The notes under the pieces: generated by a model
Seen by the model: the letters and a program-made list of their open reading frames with translations, nothing else
Database searches by the model: none
Told to the model about the DNA's origin: nothing
Shown here: positions 18,715 to 28,930 of the stretch, in pieces
How the letters are laid out: every line of letters starts with the position of its first letter
Numbering within the stretch: position 1 is the first letter of the stretch
From: Clostridia bacterium
Lineage (GTDB): Bacteria; Bacillota; Clostridia; TANB77; CAG-508
Direction: 5' to 3'
Length of the DNA: 64,000 nucleotides
NCBI GenBank assembly: GCA_017536685.1
Contig: JAFXGW010000022.1
Location: 1 to 64,000, forward strand
Program-made: the position numbers and the translations under genes

Positions 18715-18743
18715 ATAATATCAATAAAGGCAAAAAAAATCAA
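18715..18743 (-). promoter_or_regulatory. Candidate sigma-A promoter of the ftsEX operon
   Basis: The reverse strand carries TTGATT (18743-18738), a 17-nt spacer and TATTAT (18720-18715), about 60 nt before the ftsE start. The rest of the 18657-18880 gap is AT-rich without a recognisable gene. Confidence 0.55.
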
Positions 18744-18880
18744 TAGTTTGACTTCTATTATTTGATAGGTTTTTTTTACAAATTTATAAAATTTTATATT
18801 TATTCTTTTTTATTTCTCTACTAAATAAAATTTCAATTTTGTTATTTAATAACACTTATATAAACTTGAAAAACGAGCAA

Positions 18881-18918
18881 AAAATATCGAAATAATCTTT
18901 TGATTATTTCGATATTTT
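18881..18918 (-). terminator. Terminator after the 18926-19636 gene
   Basis: A 17-bp perfect stem (AAAATATCGAAATAATC and its complement) with a TTTT loop lies just after the stop codon. The arm ends give the T-rich tail on either strand. Confidence 0.85.
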
Positions 18919-18925
18919 CAAATTA

Positions 18926-19636
18926 TTATTTAATTACTTTGCCTGGTTTTTCATATACAAAATCCGTTGTAGACCTTACTGTTGTGCCATCTTTAACTGG
19001 AGTCAAATTTTTATATTCATATTCTAAGTATCTAGCATCAACTCCTGCTGAATATTTTATAGGGCTTTTGGTTATATCTGGTCTATTTAATAATTGTAAA
19101 TTATAAGCAATTTGCTCATTATCTTTATATTTTATTAATAATGCAAATTCTGTATAACTAGCTAATTTTCGCACCGACTCTGGCACTATTGTATATTTTT
19201 CCAAAATTAATTCATTTCCTTTTAGAACTTTTAAATTATCTATAAATTGAACAAATTTTTCTTTGTCTTCTACGCCTAATTCCTTTTTTATATCTTCAGC
19301 ATTTTTTTCATAATATTGTTCTGTTTTAGCTTTATCAAAATTATATTCTTTAATTTTCAAATAATATTCTTCAACAATATCATCTACAAATATATGCATA
19401 GCTTTGTATGCTGTTGCTGTATCAACTCTACCATCATATTCTGTAAATAGAGCATATGCATTAATAGGGCTCTTCTCGCTAGTATCTCCAATTTTTTCAT
19501 TATAAATAAAATTCAATCTTTTTTGAACAGGATCATTCATTAATATTAACATACAAACAATTCCAGCTATTGCTAAGATTCCTAATATTATTATTAGTTT
19601 TCTTATTTTTTTTATATTTGAATTTATTTTTTTCAT
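18926..19636 (-). CDS. Small membrane-anchored protein, partner of the giant hydrolase gene
   Basis: The protein is about 236 aa. The GGAGGAACAT site places the start at the ATG at 19636; an in-frame TTG at 19648 overlaps that site. It has one N-terminal membrane helix (LIIILGILAIAGIVCMLILM, about 15-34) followed by a soluble extracellular domain of about 200 residues that I do not recognise. It begins about 15 nt after the giant gene and shares its terminator, so the two are almost certainly co-transcribed and may form one envelope complex. Confidence 0.75.
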   Translation of the reverse strand: MKKINSNIKKIRKLIIILGILAIAGIVCMLILMNDPVQKRLNFIYNEKIGDTSEKSPINAYALFTEYDGRVDTATAYKAMHIFVDDIVEEYYLKIKEYNFDKAKTEQYYEKNAEDIKKELGVEDKEKFVQFIDNLKVLKGNELILEKYTIVPESVRKLASYTEFALLIKYKDNEQIAYNLQLLNRPDITKSPIKYSAGVDARYLEYEYKNLTPVKDGTTVRSTTDFVYEKPGKVIK

Positions 19637-19650
19637 ATGTTCCTCCAAAA

Positions 19651-22600
19651 TTATCTAAACTTAAAATCAAATACAGAACTTTGAGCTTTTCTTACCCACT
19701 CTTCAACTTCTTCTGTTGTAGCTCTTCCAGCTAATATCTCTAGTGCTATTTGTGGTTCATTATAAGCTCTTCCAGAATTTTCATCACCACTCGCAGCACC
19801 AACAGTTGAACCAGTGTTAGCAATTACATTTCTAACTTTTAATACAATTTCTTCATCTGATGCATTTTCATATTGTCCAACCCAACTTGTACTAGCCCCC
19901 CATACACTTAAATGCATTATTGCACCTTGTACACATGATGGTCTACTTTCTAGCCATGGATATTTATTAAGTAATGGCTCTAAATATTGTTCTTTTGCTA
20001 CTTCCATCTGTACAGCCAAGAAGGCTTCTCTATCAGATTCATTAGCACAAATTCCGCTTAAAACACCTTGAAATTCACGTTCTCCACTGTTCCAATCATT
20101 CCAAAACCATTCCGGACCTTTTCCAGCATAAGCACTTAATGGGCTACATAATGTAGGGTCTTTTTCTAAACATCCTGGTATAAATTGAGTGGCTATATTA
20201 TTCATTCCTTTGCTTGTAAGCACTGTCCATTGAATTATACCAACAGCAGTTTCTCCAGTTGAACAAGATCCTTGACTTTCTGGTCCACATCCATCAAGAT
20301 CTGCTCCTCCACTTTCAAATGGTAACCAGAAGAATAATTCCCAATCATTTGGTTTTAATTTTTTCACATCATCTAATTTCATATAATCTTCAACATCTTC
20401 TATATATGTTTTCTTACCTTCTTCATCTGTACCATTTTCCATTATTACTCTTATGTAATTACCAATTACTTTTTCTGCTTTTTTCTCTTCATCTGTAGGT
20501 GTTTTTTCTATTGGAGTATATTTGCTTATAGTAGCTTCGCTCATATATTCTGAAAATTCTTCACCTCTTAAAGTTTTAATAACTTCTTTATCTGTATATG
20601 TTCTACCTAAAACGGTACCTTCTTTTATGAATATTGCATCTCCAACTTGCATAGCATATGCAGCTTCTTTTCTCATTGTTTCTTCTACTTCCATTTTTTC
20701 AGTCGCTTTATCACTAGACATTTCATATGCCGGAGGTTCTTCATATTTTGTTTGAATTTTATCTCCTGGATTTTCAATATTTGATAATGCAATTTTAAAT
20801 GTATCCATATTTAAATCATCACCATTTGGTAATTGCTCTGCAGTCAATTGTTTATCTTCTCTTTTTTGTTCAAATTCTTCATCTGGAAGTTCTGGACAAA
20901 AACCTTCTATTGTAACTATATATCCAGCAATTCCAGAATATTCATATAAATCTTTATACTTCTTATATGCTTGAACAGTTTCTGACATAAAATCAATACC
21001 TGGAATTCCGTTTCTTGGATCTCCATTTAATCTCTCATTAGTCTCTACAGGATCCATATCTAAAGTGTATCCTGAAGCTTCAATCTTTTCTTGATAAGCA
21101 GTATAATATTCTTCATTTAGAACTAATATTCTTGCATATCCAACTTTCTCTTCAACTATTTCACCTGTTACGGCTTCTGTTGTTCCATCTGTTGTAGGAG
21201 TTGTTGTAATAGTGCCTCCAGCTGCTGGTGCTGTTTCACCATCAACATCGTCTTCATACATTGATTTATATTTTTTATCTAAATTAACTCTTGTAACATA
21301 ACGATCATTTGTTGAAACTTCACCATATTCTAATAATATTCCTGTTACTGGTGATACAACAGCTTCATTACCTTCATATCCTTCATAAGGTCCACCTTCT
21401 ACTGATTCAGCCCATTTTAATCTATATAGACCTCCATTTTGAAGTGTCCATTCAGTAGTTCCTGTACCAACAGTTACAGCTGTAGTCACTCCTATAGCAG
21501 ATTTTGGTCCACCTTCTACTGCACCAACTTTTACTTGATGTCCACCATTATATTGAACAAACACTCCATCTTTCTTTTCTTCACCAACAATTTCAATATG
21601 TCCTGATGAATATAATATATCTCCTTCTTCTATTATAGTACCTAATGGTAATTTTTCAGCTTCACCCTCTGCAACTAATCCATTCAAGAACTCAAATATA
21701 CTACCAACAGATACTGGTGCAACTTTTACATTTTGCAATGCCCATTTTACTAATTGATCACAGCAAACATTATTGCAACGATCTGCCTTTGATCCTTCAA
21801 AAGTAGGCGCCAAAACATGTGGGTTTCCATGAATATCGTGTTTACAATGGTTACAAGGACAAGAACAATTATGATTTGGATCATCTAATTGTTTGTAGCA
21901 AACACCAACTAAAGCATAAATTTCTTTACAATGTATATCACATATACATGTTCCTCTACCATCACTCATTCCTGGATCAGAATATACACAGTAGTCATAT
22001 CCTACCATATTCATATATTCACACATTTCTCTAGTTTTACTAAAGAATTCATCAATCGTTACTTGTGAAGGTTTCTTACAATCTTTATAATTAACTGGTA
22101 CATCTCCTATAGCACTAGCATCTACTGGTTCTTCTGTCATTACATCAGAGTTTGTAGCATTACAGCTTGGACATTTACTTAAATTTCTATCTATTACAGC
22201 ACCGCAATTTCCACATGTAGTAGTTGTTGTTAATCCGCTTGAAACTACACGACCTGTTTCGCCAACTTCTTCTTTATATTTCTCAAGTTCTTCTTGTTCT
22301 CTTTCTTCTCTCTCATATCTTTCTTCCTCAGTTTCAAATCCACTTTCAACTCTTCCAGATCCAGTATAAGGATCAGCAGCCTCTGGTTCTACATCTCCAA
22401 CTGTTTTTGATGCATTATCAACAACAACTGAACTCAATTGACTTCCAAGATTATTACCTATAGCTAAAGGTTGAACGCCACTTACAGGTTCTACTTCTGG
22501 TTCTGCAGGTGAACCTGATATATCTCCTAGCCCTTCATTTGAAAGATGTTGTAACAAATATTTTTTATTTGTTTCTATATCAAAGTTCGAATGTATCATA

Positions 22601-25600
22601 GTACCAAATTCGTTGTCTACTTTGTCAATCTCTCTATATGGATATCCAGCTGAGCCGATTGTTGGCACTGGAAATTCTAATACTTCCGGAATTTCTTCTT
22701 GTATTTGTTCTTTCGTAAAATATCCTAATTCAACAACTAATTCTTTAAAATCTCTATATATGTAATCAGCATCTAAAGTATGTGTATTTTCAAGCATTGT
22801 AAATGCATTCAATGCGTCTTGTTCTAATGTTACTGTTCCTACATAATCTTCTAGTTTATATGTTTCATTTTCGCTATTATTATCAATATCTAATGTTACT
22901 GTGTTTTCTAATTCGCTATCATCTATTGCACCATATTTCTTATCAGCTGCTCTTGTTTCTCTTAATGCTGCAATTATTTCAGCTGTATTTTCACTTCCAT
23001 CATATTGAAAATATTTATTTTGCAAGAACATTTTTTTGATCTCTGGATTAGTTTCTGCTCTTAAACCTTCACCAGTTTGTTCAACATTGTATTTTGTAGC
23101 CATATTTACATATAATTTATCAGCAACATTCGTTGCAGTATCTGCCGCAACACCATGTGATGATATTGTTGGAGTTATATCTGTATAATAACTATCAACA
23201 GTTTCATACATGCTAGATAATGGTTTATAACCTGTTTGTGTAGTTTGAGTGGCTGATTTTACTTTATAAGCAGTCCATTTTCCATTAGTTTGTCTCCAGC
23301 CTAAATCTTTAAATGTTTCATCAGAGATTTCTGTTCCATCGCCTTTTAATGTTATAGCTTTTTTAGAAACAGCTAAACCTACTTCCGTTGCTTCTTTTAC
23401 TGTAGCAACATTATAATATAAATAATTATCTGTTCCTGTAGCAATTTTTGATGTATCTACGTCTTTTTTACTTGAATCCACTCTAACATCATCACTATAA
23501 CTTGTTATATATTTTCCATCTTTACCAACAATATACCATTTAAAGTTACCTTTTAAATCTCCATCTTCATGTACTTCATATAAAGTCCATCTATCTCTCA
23601 TCAAAGATTCATAATCATAATCTTGATCAACCAAGTTAATAGAAGAATCATCTGGTTCAACAAAATATACATCTCTATACCAATGATTTGTTACTGAATG
23701 AATATATGGTTGATAAGCTCTGAAATCATAAGATGTTCTTCTCATAGTAGCAGCTATAGCATCAGCTTTATTTTTGCAATTATCACAAATTTCAACAACT
23801 GTTCTATATCTATTTATGTATTGTTTCATGTCATCATCTAATTTTTTCCAATTAGGTTTCTCTGATTTTATTTCCCAATATTCATCTTCATCACAATCAC
23901 ATGGTTCCCAATCTGGTTCGGTACTAGTAATTGCACTCTTGCCACATCCACTGCAGATAACACTATCTTTGTCTATAACACATGGACAATGTTCACAAGT
24001 TATTTCATCTTCACCAGGAATTGGAGGATTAAATTCAGACCAAGTATCTATTTTTCCATTCTTCGCATAAGCAGGATTTCCAAGTCCATCATCTCCTACA
24101 GCATACACACCATTTCCTTTGTCATCACTATCATACTCGTTAGTACCAAACAACCAACTCCAAAATCCTCTATCACCACTAGCATTATCATCTAAAGTAT
24201 AATAGAAATCTGCATCTAAAAAATCACCATTATTTGAGTCTTCTTGTATTTGATCAGAACCATATGGAACTCTTACTAAAAATTGTCCATAATCGTACTC
24301 TGATACATCAGCTATATCATCCCCATAAATTACATATAATATTTTCTTTTCGCATGCTGCACAATCATCTACAATATCAATTCCTAATTTCCACAAAGAT
24401 TCAGCTTCCTCTGGTGTTGTATTTTGCTTATCCATCCAATTTACTAATTTTTCCCAAACACTTAACTCATCTGTTATATCTGTATAAGTATTCGTTGCTC
24501 TGTCAACTTGTTGAATTGATACAACTCCCTCTTTTCCTCTATATCCAGTAATAACATCACCGGTTATCTCATGCAAAACTAAGTTTACATTTGTATTAAA
24601 AGTTGTAACCATATCATACGCTAAATCTGGTTTTAAAGTAGCTTTATGTATTGCCAATAAAAATTCAAGTGGCATACCATATCTACCAGTCCATCCATCT
24701 AAGCTGTATTCTAAAGTAAATCCATTTTTGAATAAATTTCCACGTCTTTTAACTATTAATTTTTTTGAAGCAGTATCAATTTCAATATCTGAGTCATCCC
24801 ATAAAGATGTAAAGTTTACTGGTGTTCCTAAAGTTCCGAAATTTCCTCCATCTTCTCTATAAATTACAAGCATACCTTTTCCAAATTTATCAATCGTTCC
24901 ATCAGTTACGCCAAAAAGATCTAGCAATGGTCCATATATAGCATTATATGCTTTATATAATGCACTATTAATAACTCCTGAAATCCATCCTAAGAAACCA
25001 GGCTGTTGCATTACTAAGTTTTGATTTTTTATTGTATATATATAATTATCTGACATTATGTATGTAAAAATAAAATCGCTCTCTGCAAGTACTACTGAAC
25101 CATCTTCTTTACTTCTAGCTACACCTTGATCAAACATAACATTTCCTGCCAAGTCGTTATAATTCTTTTTTACATCATTAGGCATAGAGGCTACATCAGC
25201 TTCTGATTCAATAAACTTTGTTAAAAATCCATCTCCTTTTAAGTCCCATCCCATTTCATCAATATAATCTAAAGTTTCATAGATTTTTTCACTATCTATC
25301 ATCTCTGTTGTATCCGCACCAAAAGCAGCCGCCAGAAACTTTCCAGCTTCTTCAAATGCAGCGCTTAATTTATCCATAACCATTCCTGGCATTGTTACCA
25401 AAAACATAAATATACCAGTAATAATTATTAATATAAGTATTCCAAAAAAAACTGGCGCTAAAATATGCATTAATGGTGCTAACAACGTTTGTTTTGCTCC
25501 ATGTTTTTTTACAACTTTGGCTACATTTTTTGCTGCATTTGCAGTTTTTTGTGCAAAGCTACTTTTATTATTGCTTTGTTGTTGATTTTCTTGAGTACTT

Positions 25601-25629
25601 GTATTTACAACTTCTTCATTTTCACTCAT
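19651..25629 (-). CDS. Giant Cys-rich membrane-anchored protein with two wall-hydrolase-like domains
   Basis: This 1992-aa protein has a basic cytoplasmic head, a membrane segment (about 52-77) and a long extracellular part. Two zinc-ribbon-like CxxC pairs are visible at about residues 548-570 (CEHC...CSGC) and about 1138-1160 (CGNC...CPSC), and further Cys clusters occur near 425, 615 and 1250. A CHAP/NlpC-P60-like module is suggested by NNVCCDQLVKWAL (catalytic Cys about 1287) and SGHIEIV (His about 1343). The C-terminal 250 residues resemble a lysozyme-like domain, with FESGG (about 1773) and GIIQWT (about 1798). A bifunctional plan recalls CwlT of conjugative elements, but no conjugation genes are nearby. 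It is preceded by a clear promoter and followed by a co-transcribed anchor protein. Function beyond likely wall hydrolysis is unknown. Confidence 0.7.
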   Translation of the reverse strand: MSENEEVVNTSTQENQQQSNNKSSFAQKTANAAKNVAKVVKKHGAKQTLLAPLMHILAPVFFGILILIIITGIFMFLVTMPGMVMDKLSAAFEEAGKFLAAAFGADTTEMIDSEKIYETLDYIDEMGWDLKGDGFLTKFIESEADVASMPNDVKKNYNDLAGNVMFDQGVARSKEDGSVVLAESDFIFTYIMSDNYIYTIKNQNLVMQQPGFLGWISGVINSALYKAYNAIYGPLLDLFGVTDGTIDKFGKGMLVIYREDGGNFGTLGTPVNFTSLWDDSDIEIDTASKKLIVKRRGNLFKNGFTLEYSLDGWTGRYGMPLEFLLAIHKATLKPDLAYDMVTTFNTNVNLVLHEITGDVITGYRGKEGVVSIQQVDRATNTYTDITDELSVWEKLVNWMDKQNTTPEEAESLWKLGIDIVDDCAACEKKILYVIYGDDIADVSEYDYGQFLVRVPYGSDQIQEDSNNGDFLDADFYYTLDDNASGDRGFWSWLFGTNEYDSDDKGNGVYAVGDDGLGNPAYAKNGKIDTWSEFNPPIPGEDEITCEHCPCVIDKDSVICSGCGKSAITSTEPDWEPCDCDEDEYWEIKSEKPNWKKLDDDMKQYINRYRTVVEICDNCKNKADAIAATMRRTSYDFRAYQPYIHSVTNHWYRDVYFVEPDDSSINLVDQDYDYESLMRDRWTLYEVHEDGDLKGNFKWYIVGKDGKYITSYSDDVRVDSSKKDVDTSKIATGTDNYLYYNVATVKEATEVGLAVSKKAITLKGDGTEISDETFKDLGWRQTNGKWTAYKVKSATQTTQTGYKPLSSMYETVDSYYTDITPTISSHGVAADTATNVADKLYVNMATKYNVEQTGEGLRAETNPEIKKMFLQNKYFQYDGSENTAEIIAALRETRAADKKYGAIDDSELENTVTLDIDNNSENETYKLEDYVGTVTLEQDALNAFTMLENTHTLDADYIYRDFKELVVELGYFTKEQIQEEIPEVLEFPVPTIGSAGYPYREIDKVDNEFGTMIHSNFDIETNKKYLLQHLSNEGLGDISGSPAEPEVEPVSGVQPLAIGNNLGSQLSSVVVDNASKTVGDVEPEAADPYTGSGRVESGFETEEERYEREEREQEELEKYKEEVGETGRVVSSGLTTTTTCGNCGAVIDRNLSKCPSCNATNSDVMTEEPVDASAIGDVPVNYKDCKKPSQVTIDEFFSKTREMCEYMNMVGYDYCVYSDPGMSDGRGTCICDIHCKEIYALVGVCYKQLDDPNHNCSCPCNHCKHDIHGNPHVLAPTFEGSKADRCNNVCCDQLVKWALQNVKVAPVSVGSIFEFLNGLVAEGEAEKLPLGTIIEEGDILYSSGHIEIVGEEKKDGVFVQYNGGHQVKVGAVEGGPKSAIGVTTAVTVGTGTTEWTLQNGGLYRLKWAESVEGGPYEGYEGNEAVVSPVTGILLEYGEVSTNDRYVTRVNLDKKYKSMYEDDVDGETAPAAGGTITTTPTTDGTTEAVTGEIVEEKVGYARILVLNEEYYTAYQEKIEASGYTLDMDPVETNERLNGDPRNGIPGIDFMSETVQAYKKYKDLYEYSGIAGYIVTIEGFCPELPDEEFEQKREDKQLTAEQLPNGDDLNMDTFKIALSNIENPGDKIQTKYEEPPAYEMSSDKATEKMEVEETMRKEAAYAMQVGDAIFIKEGTVLGRTYTDKEVIKTLRGEEFSEYMSEATISKYTPIEKTPTDEEKKAEKVIGNYIRVIMENGTDEEGKKTYIEDVEDYMKLDDVKKLKPNDWELFFWLPFESGGADLDGCGPESQGSCSTGETAVGIIQWTVLTSKGMNNIATQFIPGCLEKDPTLCSPLSAYAGKGPEWFWNDWNSGEREFQGVLSGICANESDREAFLAVQMEVAKEQYLEPLLNKYPWLESRPSCVQGAIMHLSVWGASTSWVGQYENASDEEIVLKVRNVIANTGSTVGAASGDENSGRAYNEPQIALEILAGRATTEEVEEWVRKAQSSVFDFKFR

Positions 25630-25667
25630 AACATTTCTTTCCTTTTCAAACGTATTTATATAATTAT

Positions 25668-25696
25668 ATTATACCATCAATAGCCTTTTTTTTCAA
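25668..25696 (-). promoter_or_regulatory. Sigma-A promoter of the giant-protein operon
   Basis: The reverse strand has TTGAAA (25696-25691), a 17-nt spacer and TATAAT (25673-25668), about 40 nt before the start codon. Confidence 0.7.
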
Positions 25697-25714
25697 CAAA
25701 ATCTTGCATTGTAA

Positions 25715-25746
25715 CAAAAAAGATAACAATATTTTACATTGTTACC
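25715..25746 (-). terminator. Terminator of the transketolase operon
   Basis: GGTAACAAT (reverse, 25746-25738) pairs with ATTGTTATC (25730-25722), followed by TTTTTTG. A second 9-bp hairpin (TTGAAGTTT / AAACTTCAA, 25797-25827) lies between it and the gene end and lacks a T-run. Otherwise 25754-25914 is plain AT-rich spacer. Confidence 0.75.
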
Positions 25747-25914
25747 TTTTTTTACATTTTGAGGCATTTTTTACATATTTTCATTAATTTAAACTTTTGA
25801 AGTTTCTTTTAATAAAATAAACTTCAAGCTATATTATAATAAATATAGTTGTTTTTAATTTATAAATTATATTGTCTTTTCATTAAATTTATTATTTTAA
25901 TTATTTTTATCACT

Positions 25915-26847
25915 CTAATTATTTTTTATTTTTTCAATAATATCTTTACTTGTTAATCCAAAATATTTTAAAAGTTCTCCTGCACTTCCTGATTTTCCAA
26001 AACAATCTTTTATTCCCATTCTTGTTAGTTTTGCAGGATAGTTTTCAACTAAAACTTCTGCTACGGCAGAGCCTAATCCACCAATTATGCTATGTTCTTC
26101 TACAGATATTAATTTTTTTGTTTCTTTTGCACATTTTATAATCATTTCTTTGTCTATTGGTTTTATTGTATGGAAATCTACAACTCTTATATTAATTCCT
26201 TCTTTTTCAAGTTCTTCTTTGGCTTTTAAAGCTTCTGCTACCATAATTCCTGTAGCAAACACCGTCGCGTCTATTCCTTCTCCAAATTGAATCCCTTTTC
26301 CTAATTCTAATTTTTCTTCATTTTCATGTATTATTGGACTTGCAGCTCTTCCAAATCTTATATATACAGGACCATTAATTTTTGCTGCTTCTTTTACTGC
26401 CCATTTTGCTTCAACATCATCTGCTGGAGAAATTACTGTCATATTTGGAAGCCCTCTCATTAAATTAATATCTTCTAGCATTTGATGAGTTGCTCCATCT
26501 TCTCCAACTGTTATTCCACAATGCGTTGCACATATTTTTACATTTAAATTTGGATAACATATGCTATTTCTTATTTGATCATAAGCTCTCCCAGTTGCAA
26601 ACACAGCAAACGTACTTGCATAAGGTATTTTGCCACATGTTGCTAATCCTGCAGCCGTTGCTATCATGTCTTGTTCTGCAATTCCCATATCAAAAAATCT
26701 TTCAGAAAATTCTTTTGCAAACATATTTGTTTTTGTTGCTCCAGCCAAATCTGCATCTAATACTACAACATTATTATTTTCTTTACCTAATTCAACTAAA
26801 GCTTCACCATAACTCTGTCTTGTAGCTTTTTTATTTTCAAAATTCAT
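25915..26847 (-). CDS. Transketolase, C-terminal subunit
   Basis: This 310-aa protein covers the pyrimidine-binding and C-terminal domains of transketolase: RQSYGEALVELGKENNNVVVLDADLAGATKT at the start, the catalytic-site stretch FFDMGIAEQDMIATAAGLA (about 52-70, with the cofactor-activating Glu), and GVTVGEDGATHQM-type residues. Together with the gene at 26985-27809 it forms a split transketolase, a layout common in Clostridia. It moves two-carbon units in the non-oxidative pentose phosphate pathway. The two halves are separated by 137 nt of AT-rich spacer without a visible terminator. Confidence 0.93.
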   Translation of the reverse strand: MNFENKKATRQSYGEALVELGKENNNVVVLDADLAGATKTNMFAKEFSERFFDMGIAEQDMIATAAGLATCGKIPYASTFAVFATGRAYDQIRNSICYPNLNVKICATHCGITVGEDGATHQMLEDINLMRGLPNMTVISPADDVEAKWAVKEAAKINGPVYIRFGRAASPIIHENEEKLELGKGIQFGEGIDATVFATGIMVAEALKAKEELEKEGINIRVVDFHTIKPIDKEMIIKCAKETKKLISVEEHSIIGGLGSAVAEVLVENYPAKLTRMGIKDCFGKSGSAGELLKYFGLTSKDIIEKIKNN

Positions 26848-26984
26848 AATAACCTCCTACTAATTCAATCTATTAATTTTTATAATATTTATTTAATAAT
26901 AATTAGCTTTCATTGATTAATTTTATAAACTAATTTCAAAATATAAAAAATAATGCAAATATTATAAATTAATAAATTTCATAT

Positions 26985-27809
26985 TTATTTACTTAATTCT
27001 TCCATTGCAATTTTATATTCCTCTTCTTTTGGCGCCTTTCCATGCCATCCAGCTTGATTTTCCATAAAAGAAACACCTTTTCCTTTTATAGTTTTTGCAA
27101 TAATTGCGGTTGGTTTTCCTTTGGTTTGTTTTGCTTTTTCAAATGCATCTAGAATTTCTTCAAAATTATGTCCATCGATAACTAATACATTAAATCCAAA
27201 ACTTTCAAACTTTTTATCAATCGGATGTGGATTCATTACATTTTCAACACTTCCATCTATTTGTAAATTATTATTATCTACTATTACACATAAATTATCT
27301 AATTTATAATGACTTGAACTCATTGCTGCTTCCCAAATTTGACCTTCCTGTATCTCACCGTCACCACAAATACAATAAACTCTATATTCTTTATTATCTA
27401 GTTTTCCAGCTAATGCCATTCCATTTGCTATTGATAAACCTTGCCCTAAAGAACCAGATGTCATATCAACCCCTGGAATTTTTTTCATATCAGGATGTCC
27501 TTGAAGATAACTATCTACTTTTCTAAAAGTATTTAAGTCTTCTTTGGGAAAGAAACCTTTTTCAGCAAGTGTTGAATACAAAGCTGGTGAACAATGTCCT
27601 TTCGATAAAACAACTCTATCTCTATTTGCATCTTTTTGATTATTAACATCTATATTTAATTCTTTAAAATATAACACAGTAAAAACATCAGTTATGGATA
27701 ATGAACCTCCTGGATGTCCAGAAGCAGCACTATAAACCATTTCTACAATACTCTTTCTTATGTTTTTTGATTTTTCTTGTAAATTTTGTAATTCTACTCC
27801 ATCTATCAT
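26985..27809 (-). CDS. Transketolase, N-terminal (thiamine diphosphate) subunit
   Basis: This 274-aa protein is the cofactor-binding half. It shows SGHPGGSLSITDVFTVLYF (about 30-48), the DRVVLSKGHCSPALYSTLAEKG segment, and the thiamine diphosphate motif GDGEIQEGQIWEAAM...VDNNNLQIDG (about 148-182). It must pair with the C-terminal subunit downstream to be active. An AAAGGAGAATTAATT-ATG region defines the start. No convincing promoter was picked out in the 27810-28071 gap, which is AT-rich and otherwise featureless. Confidence 0.94.
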   Translation of the reverse strand: MIDGVELQNLQEKSKNIRKSIVEMVYSAASGHPGGSLSITDVFTVLYFKELNIDVNNQKDANRDRVVLSKGHCSPALYSTLAEKGFFPKEDLNTFRKVDSYLQGHPDMKKIPGVDMTSGSLGQGLSIANGMALAGKLDNKEYRVYCICGDGEIQEGQIWEAAMSSSHYKLDNLCVIVDNNNLQIDGSVENVMNPHPIDKKFESFGFNVLVIDGHNFEEILDAFEKAKQTKGKPTAIIAKTIKGKGVSFMENQAGWHGKAPKEEEYKIAMEELSK

Positions 27810-28071
27810 AATTAATTCTCCTTTACGGTTTTATTTTTAGCTTTATTATAAGCAAAATTATTATATATTATTAAGATAGTTTTATCAAGAAATTTAAGAT
27901 TAGCATTTTGTGAAAATTTAGTGAATCTTTCAATAATACTTTAATTAATAATTTTCTAGATTTTTATTGCAATTTAATCAAAATACGTTAATATCAGAAT
28001 AACATTAGAATAATATTGAAATTGATTTTAAAACTATTTTGATATCATCAATAATTAAAATTATAGCATCA

Positions 28072-28102
28072 AAAAACTCGGTACAAATTGTACCGAGTTT
28101 TA
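28072..28102 (-). terminator. Terminator after the 28115-28771 gene
   Basis: AAAACTCGGTAC (28073-28084) is the complement of GTACCGAGTTTT (28090-28101) around a 5-nt loop. On the reverse strand a TTTTTT run follows. Confidence 0.88.
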
Positions 28103-28114
28103 TAAATTTTATTA

Positions 28115-28771
28115 TTAAAATGGGAAAAGTCCAAATAAGAAACCTTTTGGCATATACCAAAGAATAATACTTCCACCAATTAAGTAACCCCACCATGGAA
28201 CTGTATTTAATATTGCGGTAGTCCAATTCCATACATTTCCACCTGTTGTTTTAATATTTTCCCAAGTGAAAAATTCGGCTAATTTTACACCAAATATAGT
28301 AATATTTGATAAATCCATTCCAAAAACATTTGTTAAATCAAATTCCCATCCAAAAAGATTTAAGATATTTGATTTATCTGGAACCTCACTTGCATCTATT
28401 ACAGCAATTTTATATGAGGCAAAATTATTTCCTTTTAGTTTTAATTGGTAATTTTTTGTATATCCTGGTTCTAAATCCGTTATTTCTACATATTTTGTAG
28501 CTGCCAATAATCCTTGTTCGCTATAAATGTCTATCTTTACAAAATCATCACATTTTGTTTTTGATTTGTTTGATAGTCTGAATTGCATATATCCATTTAC
28601 ATTTGTTGCTTTTCCAGTATAATTATCTATTATTATCGTTGGACTTGAAGTAACCTCTCCATCCATTTTTACATACATATTTTCAATTAAAGCATCTTCT
28701 AATAGTAATGATAAAAACAAAAATCCAACTAATGCAGATAGATATATGAAGAATGTTTTCATTCTAGCCAT
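28115..28771 (-). CDS. Membrane protein of unknown function (N- and C-terminal helices)
   Basis: The protein is 218 aa from the ATG at 28771, which follows GAGGGGAAAAAGAAT; an earlier in-frame ATG at 28819 has no comparable site. It has an N-terminal helix (FFIYLSALVGFLFLSLLL), a beta-rich extracellular middle with SPTIIIDNYTGKATNVNGYMQFRLSN, and a hydrophobic, Trp-rich C-terminus (WWGYLIGGSIILWYMPKGFLFGLFPF). I do not recognise a family. It stands alone with its own strong promoter and terminator. Confidence 0.7.
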   Translation of the reverse strand: MARMKTFFIYLSALVGFLFLSLLLEDALIENMYVKMDGEVTSSPTIIIDNYTGKATNVNGYMQFRLSNKSKTKCDDFVKIDIYSEQGLLAATKYVEITDLEPGYTKNYQLKLKGNNFASYKIAVIDASEVPDKSNILNLFGWEFDLTNVFGMDLSNITIFGVKLAEFFTWENIKTTGGNVWNWTTAILNTVPWWGYLIGGSIILWYMPKGFLFGLFPF

Positions 28772-28810
28772 ATTCTTTTTCCCCTCTTTTTTACATAATA
28801 TAACATATAT

Positions 28811-28839
28811 ATTATACAACGTTTTACAAAATTTGTAAA
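28811..28839 (-). promoter_or_regulatory. Sigma-A promoter of the 28115-28771 gene
   Basis: The reverse strand has TTTACA (28839-28834), a 17-nt spacer and TATAAT (28816-28811), about 40 nt upstream of the start. Confidence 0.7.
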
Positions 28840-28930
28840 CAATTATAGCTAAAATTCCTTTATTTTAAGCCATTTTCATTTATAAATAATAATTTGTCGG
28901 TTATTACATATATGTGTTGTCGCAAGTTAA

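Noticed and set aside
19651-25629. The giant CHAP/lysozyme-like protein as part of a conjugative element.
   Set aside because: No relaxase, coupling protein, VirB4-type ATPase, integrase or att-like repeats are present in the window.
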